NCBI GenBank assembly: GCA_002346425.1 | Contig: DDZS01000051.1 | Span: 1 to 5,723, forward strand | Source: Alphaproteobacteria bacterium UBA3002 | Lineage (GTDB): Bacteria > Pseudomonadota > Alphaproteobacteria > Rickettsiales > UBA3002 | Direction of reading: 5' to 3' | Length of the DNA: 5,723 bases | Shown here: positions 1-4,566 of the stretch, one piece after another | How the letters are laid out: each line of letters opens with the position of its first letter | Numbering within the stretch: the stretch's first letter is position 1 | The notes under the pieces: generated by a model | What the model was told of the DNA's origin: nothing | Database searches by the model: none | What the model saw: only the letters and a program-made list of their open reading frames with translations | Program-made: the position numbers and the translations under genes

Positions 1-233
1 TTCTCGCCCGGGCCGCAAATGACCTGTTTGCCGGTGGTCGGCAATTTTTTCAGGTGAATTTTGGTGGTTTTATAGCTGCAATGTTCCGACCACATCACGC
101 CGAAAATCCCAAGCTCTAGCGCATTCGGCTCACGCCCCAGAATGCTCATCACTTTTTGATATTCGTCGATCGTCAGTCCTTGCGACTGGATCACCTCATC
201 GGGAAATGCGTAACGCTGTGCCGGTTCTGCCAT
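1..233 (-). CDS. purL: Phosphoribosylformylglycinamidine synthase subunit PurL, N-terminal part (runs off left edge)
   Basis: The 77 visible codons give the N-terminus of PurL, the ATP-dependent synthetase subunit that converts FGAR to FGAM using ammonia from glutamine in de novo purine synthesis in the cytosol. The segment ILGREPNALELGIFGVMW followed by SEHCSYK and then KLPTTG and VICGPGEN is the highly conserved start of small-type PurL; the SEHCSYK histidine belongs to the active site in this family. The catalytic body lies beyond position 1. I chose the ATG at 231-233. In-frame ATGs also exist at 243-245 and 285-287. No Shine-Dalgarno precedes 233, but TTGCCA-N17-TATGCT ends 7 nt before it, which suggests a leaderless message. 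The ATG at 243-245 overlaps that -10. Family identity is certain; the exact start is an inference. Confidence 0.95.
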   Translation of the reverse strand, partial: MAEPAQRYAFPDEVIQSQGLTIDEYQKVMSILGREPNALELGIFGVMWSEHCSYKTTKIHLKKLPTTGKQVICGPGE

Positions 234-240
234 GCGCGGC

Positions 241-269
241 AGCATAGAGAGGGGGGATAAGGGTGGCAA
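241..269 (-). promoter_or_regulatory. Putative purL promoter with leaderless start
   Basis: On the minus strand TTGCCA (264-269, five of six against TTGACA) is followed after exactly 17 nt by TATGCT (241-246, four of six against TATAAT). Seven nucleotides then separate the -10 from the ATG at 233. Transcription would begin at or next to the A of the start codon. This fits the lack of any Shine-Dalgarno. It is a pattern match only. Confidence 0.45.
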
Positions 270-289
270 GCAGAAGTGTTTCGTCATTC

Positions 290-314
290 CCTGAATTCGC
301 TCTCGCGATTCAGG
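290..314. repeat. Hairpin between purL and the 106-aa gene
   Basis: CCTGAAT plus CGC pairs with GCG plus ATTCAGG around the loop TCTC, a 10-bp stem with one bulged T. No T-run follows on either strand, so it is not a typical intrinsic terminator, although it sits 16 nt after the stop of the 106-aa gene. The adjoining CGTCATTCC resembles the edge of palindromic repeats common in environmental bacteria, so it may be a dispersed element. Confidence 0.5.
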
Positions 315-329
315 CAATAACAGGATTAT

Positions 330-650
330 TTAGCTGCGAACGTGCTCCGATCCGCCGCGATTGGTGCCCATTTCAGAGCCATGCTCGGCAACATCGGCCA
401 TAGCATATTTGTCCATATTCCCAGCCTGTTCCAATGCCGCCGCCATGCCATCGGGCAGCAAATTAGCGGACATGCCTTGAATCTGCACGCTTTCTGCCAT
501 CATGGGTGCGGCATGCTCACGATTATAATCCTGAAAAAACTCCGAAACGATTGAAGGAAGTTTTGCCACGGAGGGATTAACCTCCGCGGCGAAGTTCGCG
601 CTGCTATTTGCGCGCATGGTGTAATCGGCGGCGAATGCTCCCCCTGCCAT
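330..650 (-). CDS. Hypothetical 106-aa Met-rich protein
   Basis: I do not recognise this protein. It is rich in Ala and Met (nine Met in 106 residues). It has no hydrophobic stretch long enough for a membrane helix and no clear signal peptide. A short amphipathic segment lies near residues 31-45, and the C-terminus is polar and Gly/Ser-rich (ending SEHVRS), probably flexible. The reading frame can be opened to a GTG at 669-671. I prefer the ATG at 648-650 because AGGGAGG lies 8 nt upstream of it, a strong ribosome binding site that would fall inside the coding region if the GTG were used. It lies in the same direction as purL, with a hairpin in the 96-nt gap. Being real rests on the good start site and lack of a better gene here. 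Confidence 0.6.
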   Translation of the reverse strand: MAGGAFAADYTMRANSSANFAAEVNPSVAKLPSIVSEFFQDYNREHAAPMMAESVQIQGMSANLLPDGMAAALEQAGNMDKYAMADVAEHGSEMGTNRGGSEHVRS

Positions 651-780
651 ATTGCTTGCCTCCCTGCTCACACTCTAACGGCGCGATGCATGTCTTATTG
701 CTTATTTTGTTACAATACAGGCAAAAGGTTTAACAAACGTTAATGATAGATAGTATTTTAGAGAGTTTTTAGGAAATGGC
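651..780. other. AT-rich intergenic region with inverted repeat at 730-743
   Basis: This is the noncoding gap between the 228-aa gene and the 106-aa gene. It is much more AT-rich than its surroundings and should contain the promoter of the 106-aa gene, though I could not pick a convincing -35/-10 pair. TTAAC-AAAC-GTTAA (730-743) is a perfect 5-bp inverted repeat, a plausible operator. It resembles the alphaproteobacterial CtrA motif TTAA-N7-TTAA, but the spacing is N6, so I do not call it CtrA. No terminator hairpin follows the stop of the 228-aa gene. Confidence 0.4.
656..662 (-). promoter_or_regulatory. Strong ribosome binding site that decides the start of the 106-aa gene
   Basis: AGGGAGG lies about 8 nt upstream of the ATG at 648-650. 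It contrasts with the neighbouring minus-strand genes, which have none. It moves the start seven codons downstream of the longest open frame. Confidence 0.65.
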
Positions 781-1467
781 CTAACGGCTGTGGGCAACGC
801 TGGGTTCATCCTGCGCCAACTGGTCGACATGCGCGGTTTTGCGCGCTTCCAGCTTGTTGGATATTGTCTCCATATCTTTGCTGGTGACGCGGTCGTTTGC
901 CGATTTGCCGAATACCATATCTTTGGTTTTACCAAATATCCCGCGTGACTGATCTTTTTGCTCCTGCGCTGAGATGGCAGTGTAATAGTCTTTCGCCATC
1001 ACCTGTAAATGCTGTTCGCCCTGATAATAGCCAAGGCCCACGGTGGCGGTCGCGCCGATTGCGAAGGCGATACCGGTCGCAAGCGGGATACTCGCCGGAA
1101 ATGTGACTGCCGCGATGGCGACTGCCGCTGCGGTTAAAATGCCGCCATTGAGCAGCCCGTGCAATAACCCATCATTTAACATGGTTGGGGCATAGACCGG
1201 GCGGCCTTCTTGTTTGCATTGTTCAATATAGCGTCGGCCGCGTGAACCACCATAGACCGTCGAGCTGCCGACGAGTAGGCCGGTCGTCAGTCCGATTCCG
1301 CCAATGACCAAGGGAGAGGCCGCGACAGTGGCAAAGCCACCCGTCGCAACCGCAGCGGTAGCCAACAAAGCACCGGAAGCGAGCAAGCCCACTTTGGCGC
1401 CCGTGGCCATAAAGCTATTCCATAATGAGGGCGAGCGGTCTTCCGCGACGTATAATTTTTCAGCCAT
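781..1467 (-). CDS. Hypothetical 228-aa membrane protein with Gly/Ala-rich helices
   Basis: Unrecognised. After a polar N-terminus of about 19 residues there are two hydrophobic hairpins. Helices lie roughly at residues 22-49 and 52-71, and after a charged loop (SRGRRYIEQCKQEGR, 75-89) at 104-123 and 127-147. The helices are dominated by Gly, Ala, Val and Thr with small-residue spacing, like glycine-zipper proteins that pack tightly in membranes. The last 80 residues are charged and hydrophilic, including KDMVFGKSANDR and KDMETISNKLEARK. There is no cleavable signal peptide. The ATG at 1465-1467 has no Shine-Dalgarno; TATACT sits 6 nt before it, suggesting a leaderless message. It follows the 177-aa gene by 59 nt on the same strand, so shared function is possible. 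A membrane location is well supported; function is unknown. Confidence 0.75.
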   Translation of the reverse strand: MAEKLYVAEDRSPSLWNSFMATGAKVGLLASGALLATAAVATGGFATVAASPLVIGGIGLTTGLLVGSSTVYGGSRGRRYIEQCKQEGRPVYAPTMLNDGLLHGLLNGGILTAAAVAIAAVTFPASIPLATGIAFAIGATATVGLGYYQGEQHLQVMAKDYYTAISAQEQKDQSRGIFGKTKDMVFGKSANDRVTSKDMETISNKLEARKTAHVDQLAQDEPSVAHSR

Positions 1468-1480
1468 AGTATAAGTATAC
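1468..1480 (-). promoter_or_regulatory. Duplicated TATACT -10 element and palindrome before the 228-aa gene
   Basis: On the minus strand two TATACT hexamers lie in tandem (1474-1479 and 1468-1473) directly before the ATG at 1467. The distal one is 6 nt from the ATG, the correct distance for transcription to start at the ATG itself. GTATA-AG-TATAC (1469-1480) is also a perfect inverted repeat and could be a small operator. No convincing -35 is visible 16-18 nt upstream. Confidence 0.45.
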
Positions 1481-1526
1481 GCGCCGAAGTGAGATTGTGT
1501 GTGACGGTTCTGTGAAGATTAGGGGA

Positions 1527-2060
1527 TTATTGGCCCCGGCCTTGCCCCTTATCCGGTCCTTTCGAGGTGCCGACATTTTGCGATAGCTGGCCAAGGTCGC
1601 CGCGAGTGGTAGTTTCCAGCTGTTGCAACACCCCCTTACGCGCGAGTTCTTGTCCGACCTGTTCGACCTCTTTCTTCATGCTGGGATTCACCATCAGCGA
1701 TTCACGGATTTTGCGTAAGGTCTCCTGACTCATGAAATAGGCCAGCCAGCGTTCCATCAGTGCCGCTTTTTGATGATGCTCGAGCAATTTTTGCTTTTGC
1801 ATTACCTGATCCAGCGCCTCAGCTTTCTCCTGACTGCGCTCGCGCACCATGGCGCGCAGTTTTTCGACGATGGCGATGCGTTGCTGGCTTTGCGCGCCTT
1901 CGACCAGTTCGGCGAGCAAGATATCGACATTGCCTTGTCCGGCCAATACCGCCTCGACCAGCGCCGCAATCGCATCTTCATAGCCGCGTAGTAACTCATC
2001 CAGATCGACATCCGGCGGGAGGTATGAATCGTTAGGGGGAGATTTGCGAAACAAAGCCAT
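1527..2060 (-). CDS. Hypothetical 177-aa helical, coiled-coil-like protein
   Basis: Unrecognised soluble protein. A short basic and proline-rich N-terminus (MALFRKSPPN and LPPD) is followed by an almost all-helical body from about residue 18 to 150, with charged heptad-like stretches between 60 and 105 (VEKLRAMVRERSQEKAEAL). It contains the aromatic segment MERWLAYFM (102-110). The C-terminal tail (155-177) is Gly/Gln-rich and probably disordered. There is no signal peptide or membrane helix. The frame can be opened ten codons further to a GTG at 2088-2090. I prefer the ATG at 2058-2060 because TATACT lies 6 nt upstream of it, inside the would-be extension, and the GTG has no ribosome site. 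It is upstream of and co-directional with the 228-aa membrane protein, so the two may work together. Confidence 0.75.
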   Translation of the reverse strand: MALFRKSPPNDSYLPPDVDLDELLRGYEDAIAALVEAVLAGQGNVDILLAELVEGAQSQQRIAIVEKLRAMVRERSQEKAEALDQVMQKQKLLEHHQKAALMERWLAYFMSQETLRKIRESLMVNPSMKKEVEQVGQELARKGVLQQLETTTRGDLGQLSQNVGTSKGPDKGQGRGQ

Positions 2061-2066
2061 CCTAAG

Positions 2067-2072
2067 AGTATA
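2067..2072 (-). promoter_or_regulatory. TATACT -10 element, 6 nt before the ATG of the 177-aa gene
   Basis: TATACT, then CTTAGG, then ATG on the minus strand. This matches the layout before the 228-aa gene and resembles that of purL, so transcription would start at the ATG. AGG touching the ATG is too close to act as a normal Shine-Dalgarno. The -35 region is weak (TTTCTG at 17 nt). Confidence 0.45.
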
Positions 2073-2244
2073 TAGGGGAAGCCGCGCCACAGAAACAGGT
2101 TTCAGCCGTCACAGCTAAAATCACACAGCCTAATACTAAATATCGTTTTTCGTGACCAGCACCAGATATGGCATGCCGTCTGTTGCATATGCGCATCAGT
2201 TAAAATATCTTGTGGAAAAGCCATGTGAGTAACACAAAATGTGG
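2073..2244. other. AT-rich intergenic stretch without a supported gene
   Basis: This lies between the minus-strand gene group and the plus-strand small-RNA promoter. It holds short palindromes (GGCATGCC, GCATATGC) and no open frame with a ribosome site. The one minus-strand frame through it, which continues to about 2320, is Cys-rich, lacks a Shine-Dalgarno and would overlap the promoter at 2245-2273. I see nothing else supportable here. Confidence 0.4.
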
Positions 2245-2275
2245 TTGAAGCCATGCCGCTCAAACTATATATAGT
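2245..2275 (+). promoter_or_regulatory. Promoter for the candidate small RNA
   Basis: TTGAAG (2245-2250) is followed after exactly 17 nt by TATATA (2268-2273), with an overlapping TATAGT at 2270-2275. This is one of the best sigma-70-like matches in the window. The predicted transcript start is near 2280. No start codon with a ribosome site follows before the terminator at 2406-2435. Confidence 0.55.
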
Positions 2276-2279
2276 ATTC

Positions 2280-2435
2280 ACAGAAGCAAGGCAAACGCAC
2301 GAACAGGGAGCGAAGAACACAACATATAGATACGAGATACCGGTATTGTGGCTCAGCGCGGAAACGCCTGCGAGCCATAGACCAGTTGCTTGCCGAGCGA
2401 CTTGTGGGGTTGGATCTGTTCCGCCCCTTTTTTTT
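2280..2435 (+). ncRNA. Candidate structured small RNA of about 155 nt
   Basis: A promoter-like element (2245-2273) and an intrinsic terminator (2406-2435) bracket a stretch with no ATG at all. Several pairings are possible. GCAA-G-GCAA (2286-2294) pairs with TTGCTTGC (2386-2393) with one bulge, bringing the two ends together. TGGCTC (2349-2354) pairs with GAGCCA (2372-2377), closing a hairpin with further internal pairs. CACAA (2318-2322) can pair with TTGTG (2346-2350), partly in competition. The size is near that of 6S RNA, but I see neither its usual gene neighbours nor a secure match, nor the signatures of SRP RNA, tmRNA or RNase P RNA. The existence of a transcript is inferred from its signals; the function is unknown. 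Confidence 0.45.
2406..2435 (+). terminator. Intrinsic terminator with eight Ts
   Basis: GGGGT (2406-2410) pairs with GCCCC (2423-2427), one G-U pair included. Past a bulged T, GGA (2412-2414) pairs with TCC (2420-2422) around the loop TCTGT. Eight uninterrupted Ts follow (2428-2435). No protein gene ends upstream on this strand, so it should end a noncoding transcript. Confidence 0.7.
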
Positions 2436-2445
2436 AGGATTTTTT

Positions 2446-2508
2446 CGCTCCGGCTTCGCCTGCGCTAGTTGGCTTCGGTTTGCCTACTGGCAAACGCTCC
2501 GCCTGCGC
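2446..2508. repeat. GC-rich imperfect repeats flanking a perfect hairpin
   Basis: CGCTCC and GCCTGCGC occur twice: split by GGCTTC-type sequence at 2446-2465, and directly joined at 2495-2508. Between the copies lies a perfect hairpin, GTTTGCC-TACT-GGCAAAC (2478-2495). There is no T-run, so it is not a terminator. It looks like a degenerate dispersed element rather than a coding region. Confidence 0.5.
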
Positions 2509-2570
2509 CTCTCGGCGGCTCATGGCTGACGCATACGTGGTGTTCGCGTTTCTTCGTAATGATAGTGTGT

Positions 2571-2600
2571 AATCATCATACCGGCGAAGGCCGGTATCCA
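2571..2600. repeat. Dispersed palindromic repeat (ATACCGGC-GAAG-GCCGGTAT type)
   Basis: An 8-bp perfect stem, ATACCGGC (2578-2585) with GCCGGTAT (2590-2597), encloses GAAG and is followed by CCA. This is the pattern of the abundant short palindromic repeats whose spurious translation reads HTGEGRYP. It explains the open frame that passes through here. Confidence 0.65.
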
Positions 2601-2639
2601 ACGCAATTTTCGGTTTGCGCCCACATCTTCCGGGTTTCT

Positions 2640-2670
2640 GTCATTGTTGCTTCGCGTCGCTCGCAATGAC
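2640..2670. repeat. Dispersed repeat with GTCATTG / CAATGAC ends
   Basis: GTCATTG (2640-2646) and CAATGAC (2664-2670) are perfect inverted ends around a GC-rich core with TTCGCGTCGCTCG. This resembles a short repeat common in alphaproteobacterial genomes; its spurious translation reads VIVASRRSQ. It is probably nonautonomous and noncoding. Confidence 0.65.
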
Positions 2671-2711
2671 GAAAAAGGCGCATCCGTCATTAAACTGACA
2701 TCTATCTCGCC

Positions 2712-2717
2712 TATACA
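2712..2717 (+). promoter_or_regulatory. Possible -10 element for the 92-aa gene
   Basis: TATACA matches the -10 consensus well, but 17 nt upstream there is only ATTAAA as a -35. Transcription would start near 2724, just before two leader hairpins. Weak evidence. Confidence 0.25.
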
Positions 2718-2728
2718 AAGCCTATTCT

Positions 2729-2767
2729 ACGAAACCCTTGTTTCGTTTTGCCGTGTGTAAGCACGGC
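2729..2767 (+). promoter_or_regulatory. Two hairpins in the leader of the 92-aa gene
   Basis: ACGAAAC-CCTT-GTTTCGT (2729-2746) is a perfect 7-bp hairpin that runs into four Ts (2746-2749). Immediately after it GCCGTG (2750-2755) pairs with CACGGC (2762-2767) around a 6-nt loop. The first could be a weak terminator or attenuator, the second an RNA-stabilising or regulatory stem. Roles are inferred. Confidence 0.4.
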
Positions 2768-2796
2768 TGGTGACGCTGCTGAAATGCAGCCAACAG

Positions 2797-2801
2797 AGGA
2801 G
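2797..2801 (+). promoter_or_regulatory. Strong Shine-Dalgarno that sets the start of the 92-aa gene
   Basis: AGGAG lies 7 nt before the ATG at 2809-2811. The longest open frame begins 13 codons earlier at a GTG without a ribosome site, inside the leader, so the shorter start is preferred. Confidence 0.75.
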
Positions 2802-2808
2802 ACAGCCC

Positions 2809-3087
2809 ATGATGAATGATGGGCCGACACGCAAAGACCTGCTTGAACGCAAGCAGGCTCAACTGCAACAGCTCAAAGAGGGAGCCGAAGGCTTCCTTAA
2901 CGGGTTCGGACGTTCGGGAGGAGATGCTCCCACGCTGGACGCGCTGTGCGAATCCGCGGGCAATCCTTTGCGCGTGATGGCAGGGATCCTTTCCTATGCC
3001 TCAACCCGCGGCCTGACCACTCTTCTCGAAGAGATCAACGCCGAGCTCGATGAGATCGCCGAAGAGCTGGAAGAATATGCCGCTTGA
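2809..3087 (+). CDS. Hypothetical 92-aa acidic helical protein
   Basis: Unrecognised small soluble protein. Residues 7-30 form a charged helix (RKDLLERKQAQLQQLKEG) that leads into a Gly-rich turn (FLNGFGRSGGD, 29-39). A more hydrophobic stretch follows around 52-65 (NPLRVMAGILSYAS). The C-terminal helix (70-92) is strongly acidic, with about ten Glu/Asp in LLEEINAELDEIAEELEEY. There is no signal peptide or membrane helix. The start is the first of two adjacent ATGs, 7 nt after AGGAG. The gene is a single transcription unit: hairpins precede it and a very stable terminator follows 10 nt after the stop. That layout suggests substantial expression. The helical acidic C-terminus would suit a protein-binding or dimerising role, but no function can be assigned. 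Confidence 0.8.
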   Translation: MMNDGPTRKDLLERKQAQLQQLKEGAEGFLNGFGRSGGDAPTLDALCESAGNPLRVMAGILSYASTRGLTTLLEEINAELDEIAEELEEYAA

Positions 3088-3097
3088 GGCGCCTTAT

Positions 3098-3133
3098 GCG
3101 CCGTCCCCTCCAACGGGGACGGCGCCCCTTTTT
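3098..3133 (+). terminator. Strong intrinsic terminator after the 92-aa gene
   Basis: GCGCCGTCCCC (3098-3108) pairs perfectly with GGGGACGGCGC (3115-3125), an 11-bp GC-rich stem with loop TCCAAC. CCC and five Ts follow. It separates the 92-aa gene from the transporter gene downstream. Confidence 0.9.
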
Positions 3134-3174
3134 CTCACTTGCGCGCCACACCCATAACCCGTAACTCATAATGC

Positions 3175-4047
3175 ATGCCGATTTATGCGATGTTGCTGGC
3201 GATTTTGGTCGCGCTGCTGTGGGGGATCAATTTTGCTGCGTCGAAATTTATTTTGCTGCATCTGCCGCCTTTCTTCGTGATCTTTCTGCGGTATGTGCTG
3301 GTGGTGGCGTGCCTCGCGCCATTCGCGCGTAAAATTGCCTTAAGCCATAAGCAGATCTTTTTTCTCTCGCTTTTGATCATTGGGTTGCACTTCACGCTGG
3401 TGTTCTCCGCCTTATGGCTGGGACTGCCGATTGCGACGACGGTGATTGCGGTGCAACTCGGCGCGCCGATCAGTTGCGTGCTGAGTGCGCTCTTTCTTAA
3501 TGACAAACTCGGCCCCTGGCGCACGCTAGGAATGGCGATTGCGTTTAGCGGCATTCTGGTCATCGCGGGCACGCCGGAGGTCGGCAATAATGAGTTCGCC
3601 TTCCTGCTCGCCATCGGTGGCGCGGCGGCATGGGGCGGATCGAATGTCTATATGAAGCGCGTGCCGTCGGTATCTATTATGCCGATGCTGTTTTGGACGG
3701 GGCTTTATTCACTGCCCGTCACGCTCGGCGTGTCCCTGATATTGGAAGAGAATCAAATCGCCTTGCTGCAAACTGCGGGATGGAGCGTGTGGGGCGGGTT
3801 GGCCTATACTGTTCTGATGTCGACCATTGTCGGCTATGGCGTGTGGTATTGGCTGATGTCGCGCTATAGCGTTACGCAGGTCACGCCATTCGCCTTACTG
3901 GTGCCGGTCGGCGGCTTCACATCGGGCATGCTGTTTTTCGACGAAACATTCACCTGGCGGACGGTCATTGGCGCGGCGCTAACCATTATCGGCGTAGCTA
4001 TCATCACTGTGCGTCGCCCGAGACTGGCGCGTCCGGTCAAAGGCTAG
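3175..4047 (+). CDS. EamA/DMT-family exporter, 10 TM
   Basis: This is a drug/metabolite transporter superfamily permease with two EamA repeats, probably an inner-membrane exporter of amino acids or related metabolites, by analogy with the E. coli cysteine/O-acetylserine exporter EamA. Ten hydrophobic helices fall near residues 4-22, 31-50, 60-80, 84-107, 115-132, 140-158, 168-190, 202-225, 236-255 and 262-279. Family marks include LLWGINFAASK in helix 1, AAWGGSNVYMKR at the start of repeat 2, STIVGYGVWYWLMSRY, and FALLVPVGGF before a FFDE segment. Its 290 residues match the family's usual length. No Shine-Dalgarno precedes the ATG at 3175; TTGCGC-N17-TAACTC ending 7 nt before it would be a weak leaderless promoter. 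Its stop overlaps that of the convergent 140-aa gene. The substrate cannot be read from sequence. Confidence 0.93.
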   Translation: MPIYAMLLAILVALLWGINFAASKFILLHLPPFFVIFLRYVLVVACLAPFARKIALSHKQIFFLSLLIIGLHFTLVFSALWLGLPIATTVIAVQLGAPISCVLSALFLNDKLGPWRTLGMAIAFSGILVIAGTPEVGNNEFAFLLAIGGAAAWGGSNVYMKRVPSVSIMPMLFWTGLYSLPVTLGVSLILEENQIALLQTAGWSVWGGLAYTVLMSTIVGYGVWYWLMSRYSVTQVTPFALLVPVGGFTSGMLFFDETFTWRTVIGAALTIIGVAIITVRRPRLARPVKG

Positions 4048-4466
4048 TTGACGGCGTGGCCACCCAGATTGCGGGTTTCGATTTCGGTATGCAACAGCCC
4101 ATGCATTTCGCGGATGCTTTGTAACAAGCGCTGCGCATCGGGCAAATGATCAAACGTAATCATGGTGTCATCCTGCAGGATAAGATCGATGCCTCGTAGC
4201 TCGCTGGCTTTAGCCAACCCATTGCATTCAAGAATGTTGCACAGCAATTCCAGCGCTTTCACGCTTGTCTCGTCATTACCAGGATAGGTTGGCAAGCGCA
4301 TCACTTGCACCAATTGTCCATCATCACTCCGCTTGCCAAAAAAGGCTTCACCTTCTTGCATGCAATCCAGCAACAGCAACGCTTCCTGACGCACGTCCGG
4401 CGTTAGTTTAAAGCTTTTACCCGCCGGTATTACGGTGGTGCGCGGTTTGAAATCCGATCCGTCCAT
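4044..4466 (-). CDS. Hypothetical 140-aa protein, predicted Pho regulon member
   Basis: Unrecognised soluble protein with no signal peptide or membrane helix. Residues 22-35 (TPDVRQEALLLLDC) and 65-83 (ETSVKALELLCNILECN) look helical. A strand-rich middle contains GQLVQVMRLP and LRGIDLILQDDTMITFD. A final helix lies at 109-128 (DAQRLLQSIREMHGLL). It contains three Cys (35, 76, 81). The open frame extends 53 codons further upstream to 4625. I chose the ATG at 4464-4466 because the extension would run through the Pho box and overlap the amidase's start, and GAGAG/AAGGGA purine tracts precede this ATG. Four Pho-box half-sites at 4527-4566 with a -10-like TACTGT (4511-4516) point into this gene. 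Phosphate-starvation control is predicted, which is the best clue to its role. Confidence 0.75.
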   Translation of the reverse strand: MDGSDFKPRTTVIPAGKSFKLTPDVRQEALLLLDCMQEGEAFFGKRSDDGQLVQVMRLPTYPGNDETSVKALELLCNILECNGLAKASELRGIDLILQDDTMITFDHLPDAQRLLQSIREMHGLLHTEIETRNLGGHAVN

Positions 4467-4510
4467 TCCCTTACTCTCTTTCGTTTTCCGGTTGCCTGAG
4501 GCCAGAGCGG

Positions 4511-4566
4511 ACAGTAGACAACCACTATGACACTTTAATGACAGGAACGTGACAAGCCGATGACAA
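4511..4566 (-). promoter_or_regulatory. Tandem Pho box (four half-sites) and -10 for the 140-aa gene
   Basis: On the minus strand four heptamers lie exactly 11 bp apart: TTGTCAT (4560-4566), TTGTCAC (4549-4555), CTGTCAT (4538-4544) and GTGTCAT (4527-4533). The last pair reads CTGTCATTAAAGTGTCAT (4527-4544), nearly identical to the known PhoB consensus CTGTCAT-N4-CTGTCAC with an AT-rich spacer. TACTGT follows after 10 nt (4511-4516), the same spacing as in E. coli phoA, giving a transcript start near 4504. The farthest half-site covers the start codon of the divergent amidase, so PhoB bound there could also affect that gene. Confidence 0.7.

Noticed and set aside
290..314. Intrinsic terminator after the 106-aa gene
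   Set aside because: The stem is good but no T-run follows on either strand.
897..2035. Several plus-strand open frames opposite the 228-aa and 177-aa genes
   Set aside because: They are Arg/Pro-rich shadows of the minus-strand genes without start signals.
2102..2320. 72-codon minus-strand open frame, Cys-rich
   Set aside because: No ribosome site, unusual composition, and it overlaps the promoter and 5' end of the small-RNA candidate.
2340..2427. Possible tRNA or 4.5S RNA in the structured region
   Set aside because: No T-loop sequence, no anticodon arm geometry and no SRP RNA core motif; only a generic structured RNA can be supported.
2241..2468. 75-codon plus-strand open frame starting at a GTG
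   Set aside because: It starts inside the promoter element, has no ribosome site, and reads straight through a terminator with eight Ts and GC-rich repeats.
2469..2669. 66-codon plus-strand open frame
   Set aside because: Its translation contains HTGEGRYP and VIVASRRSQ, the known spurious products of short dispersed repeats.
2770..2808. N-terminal extension of the 92-aa gene from a GTG
   Set aside because: The GTG lacks a ribosome site and the extension contains the strong AGGAG that serves the ATG at 2809.
3183..3614. 143-codon minus-strand frame opposite the exporter gene
   Set aside because: It is the antisense shadow of a clear EamA gene, with composition dictated by that gene and no ribosome site.
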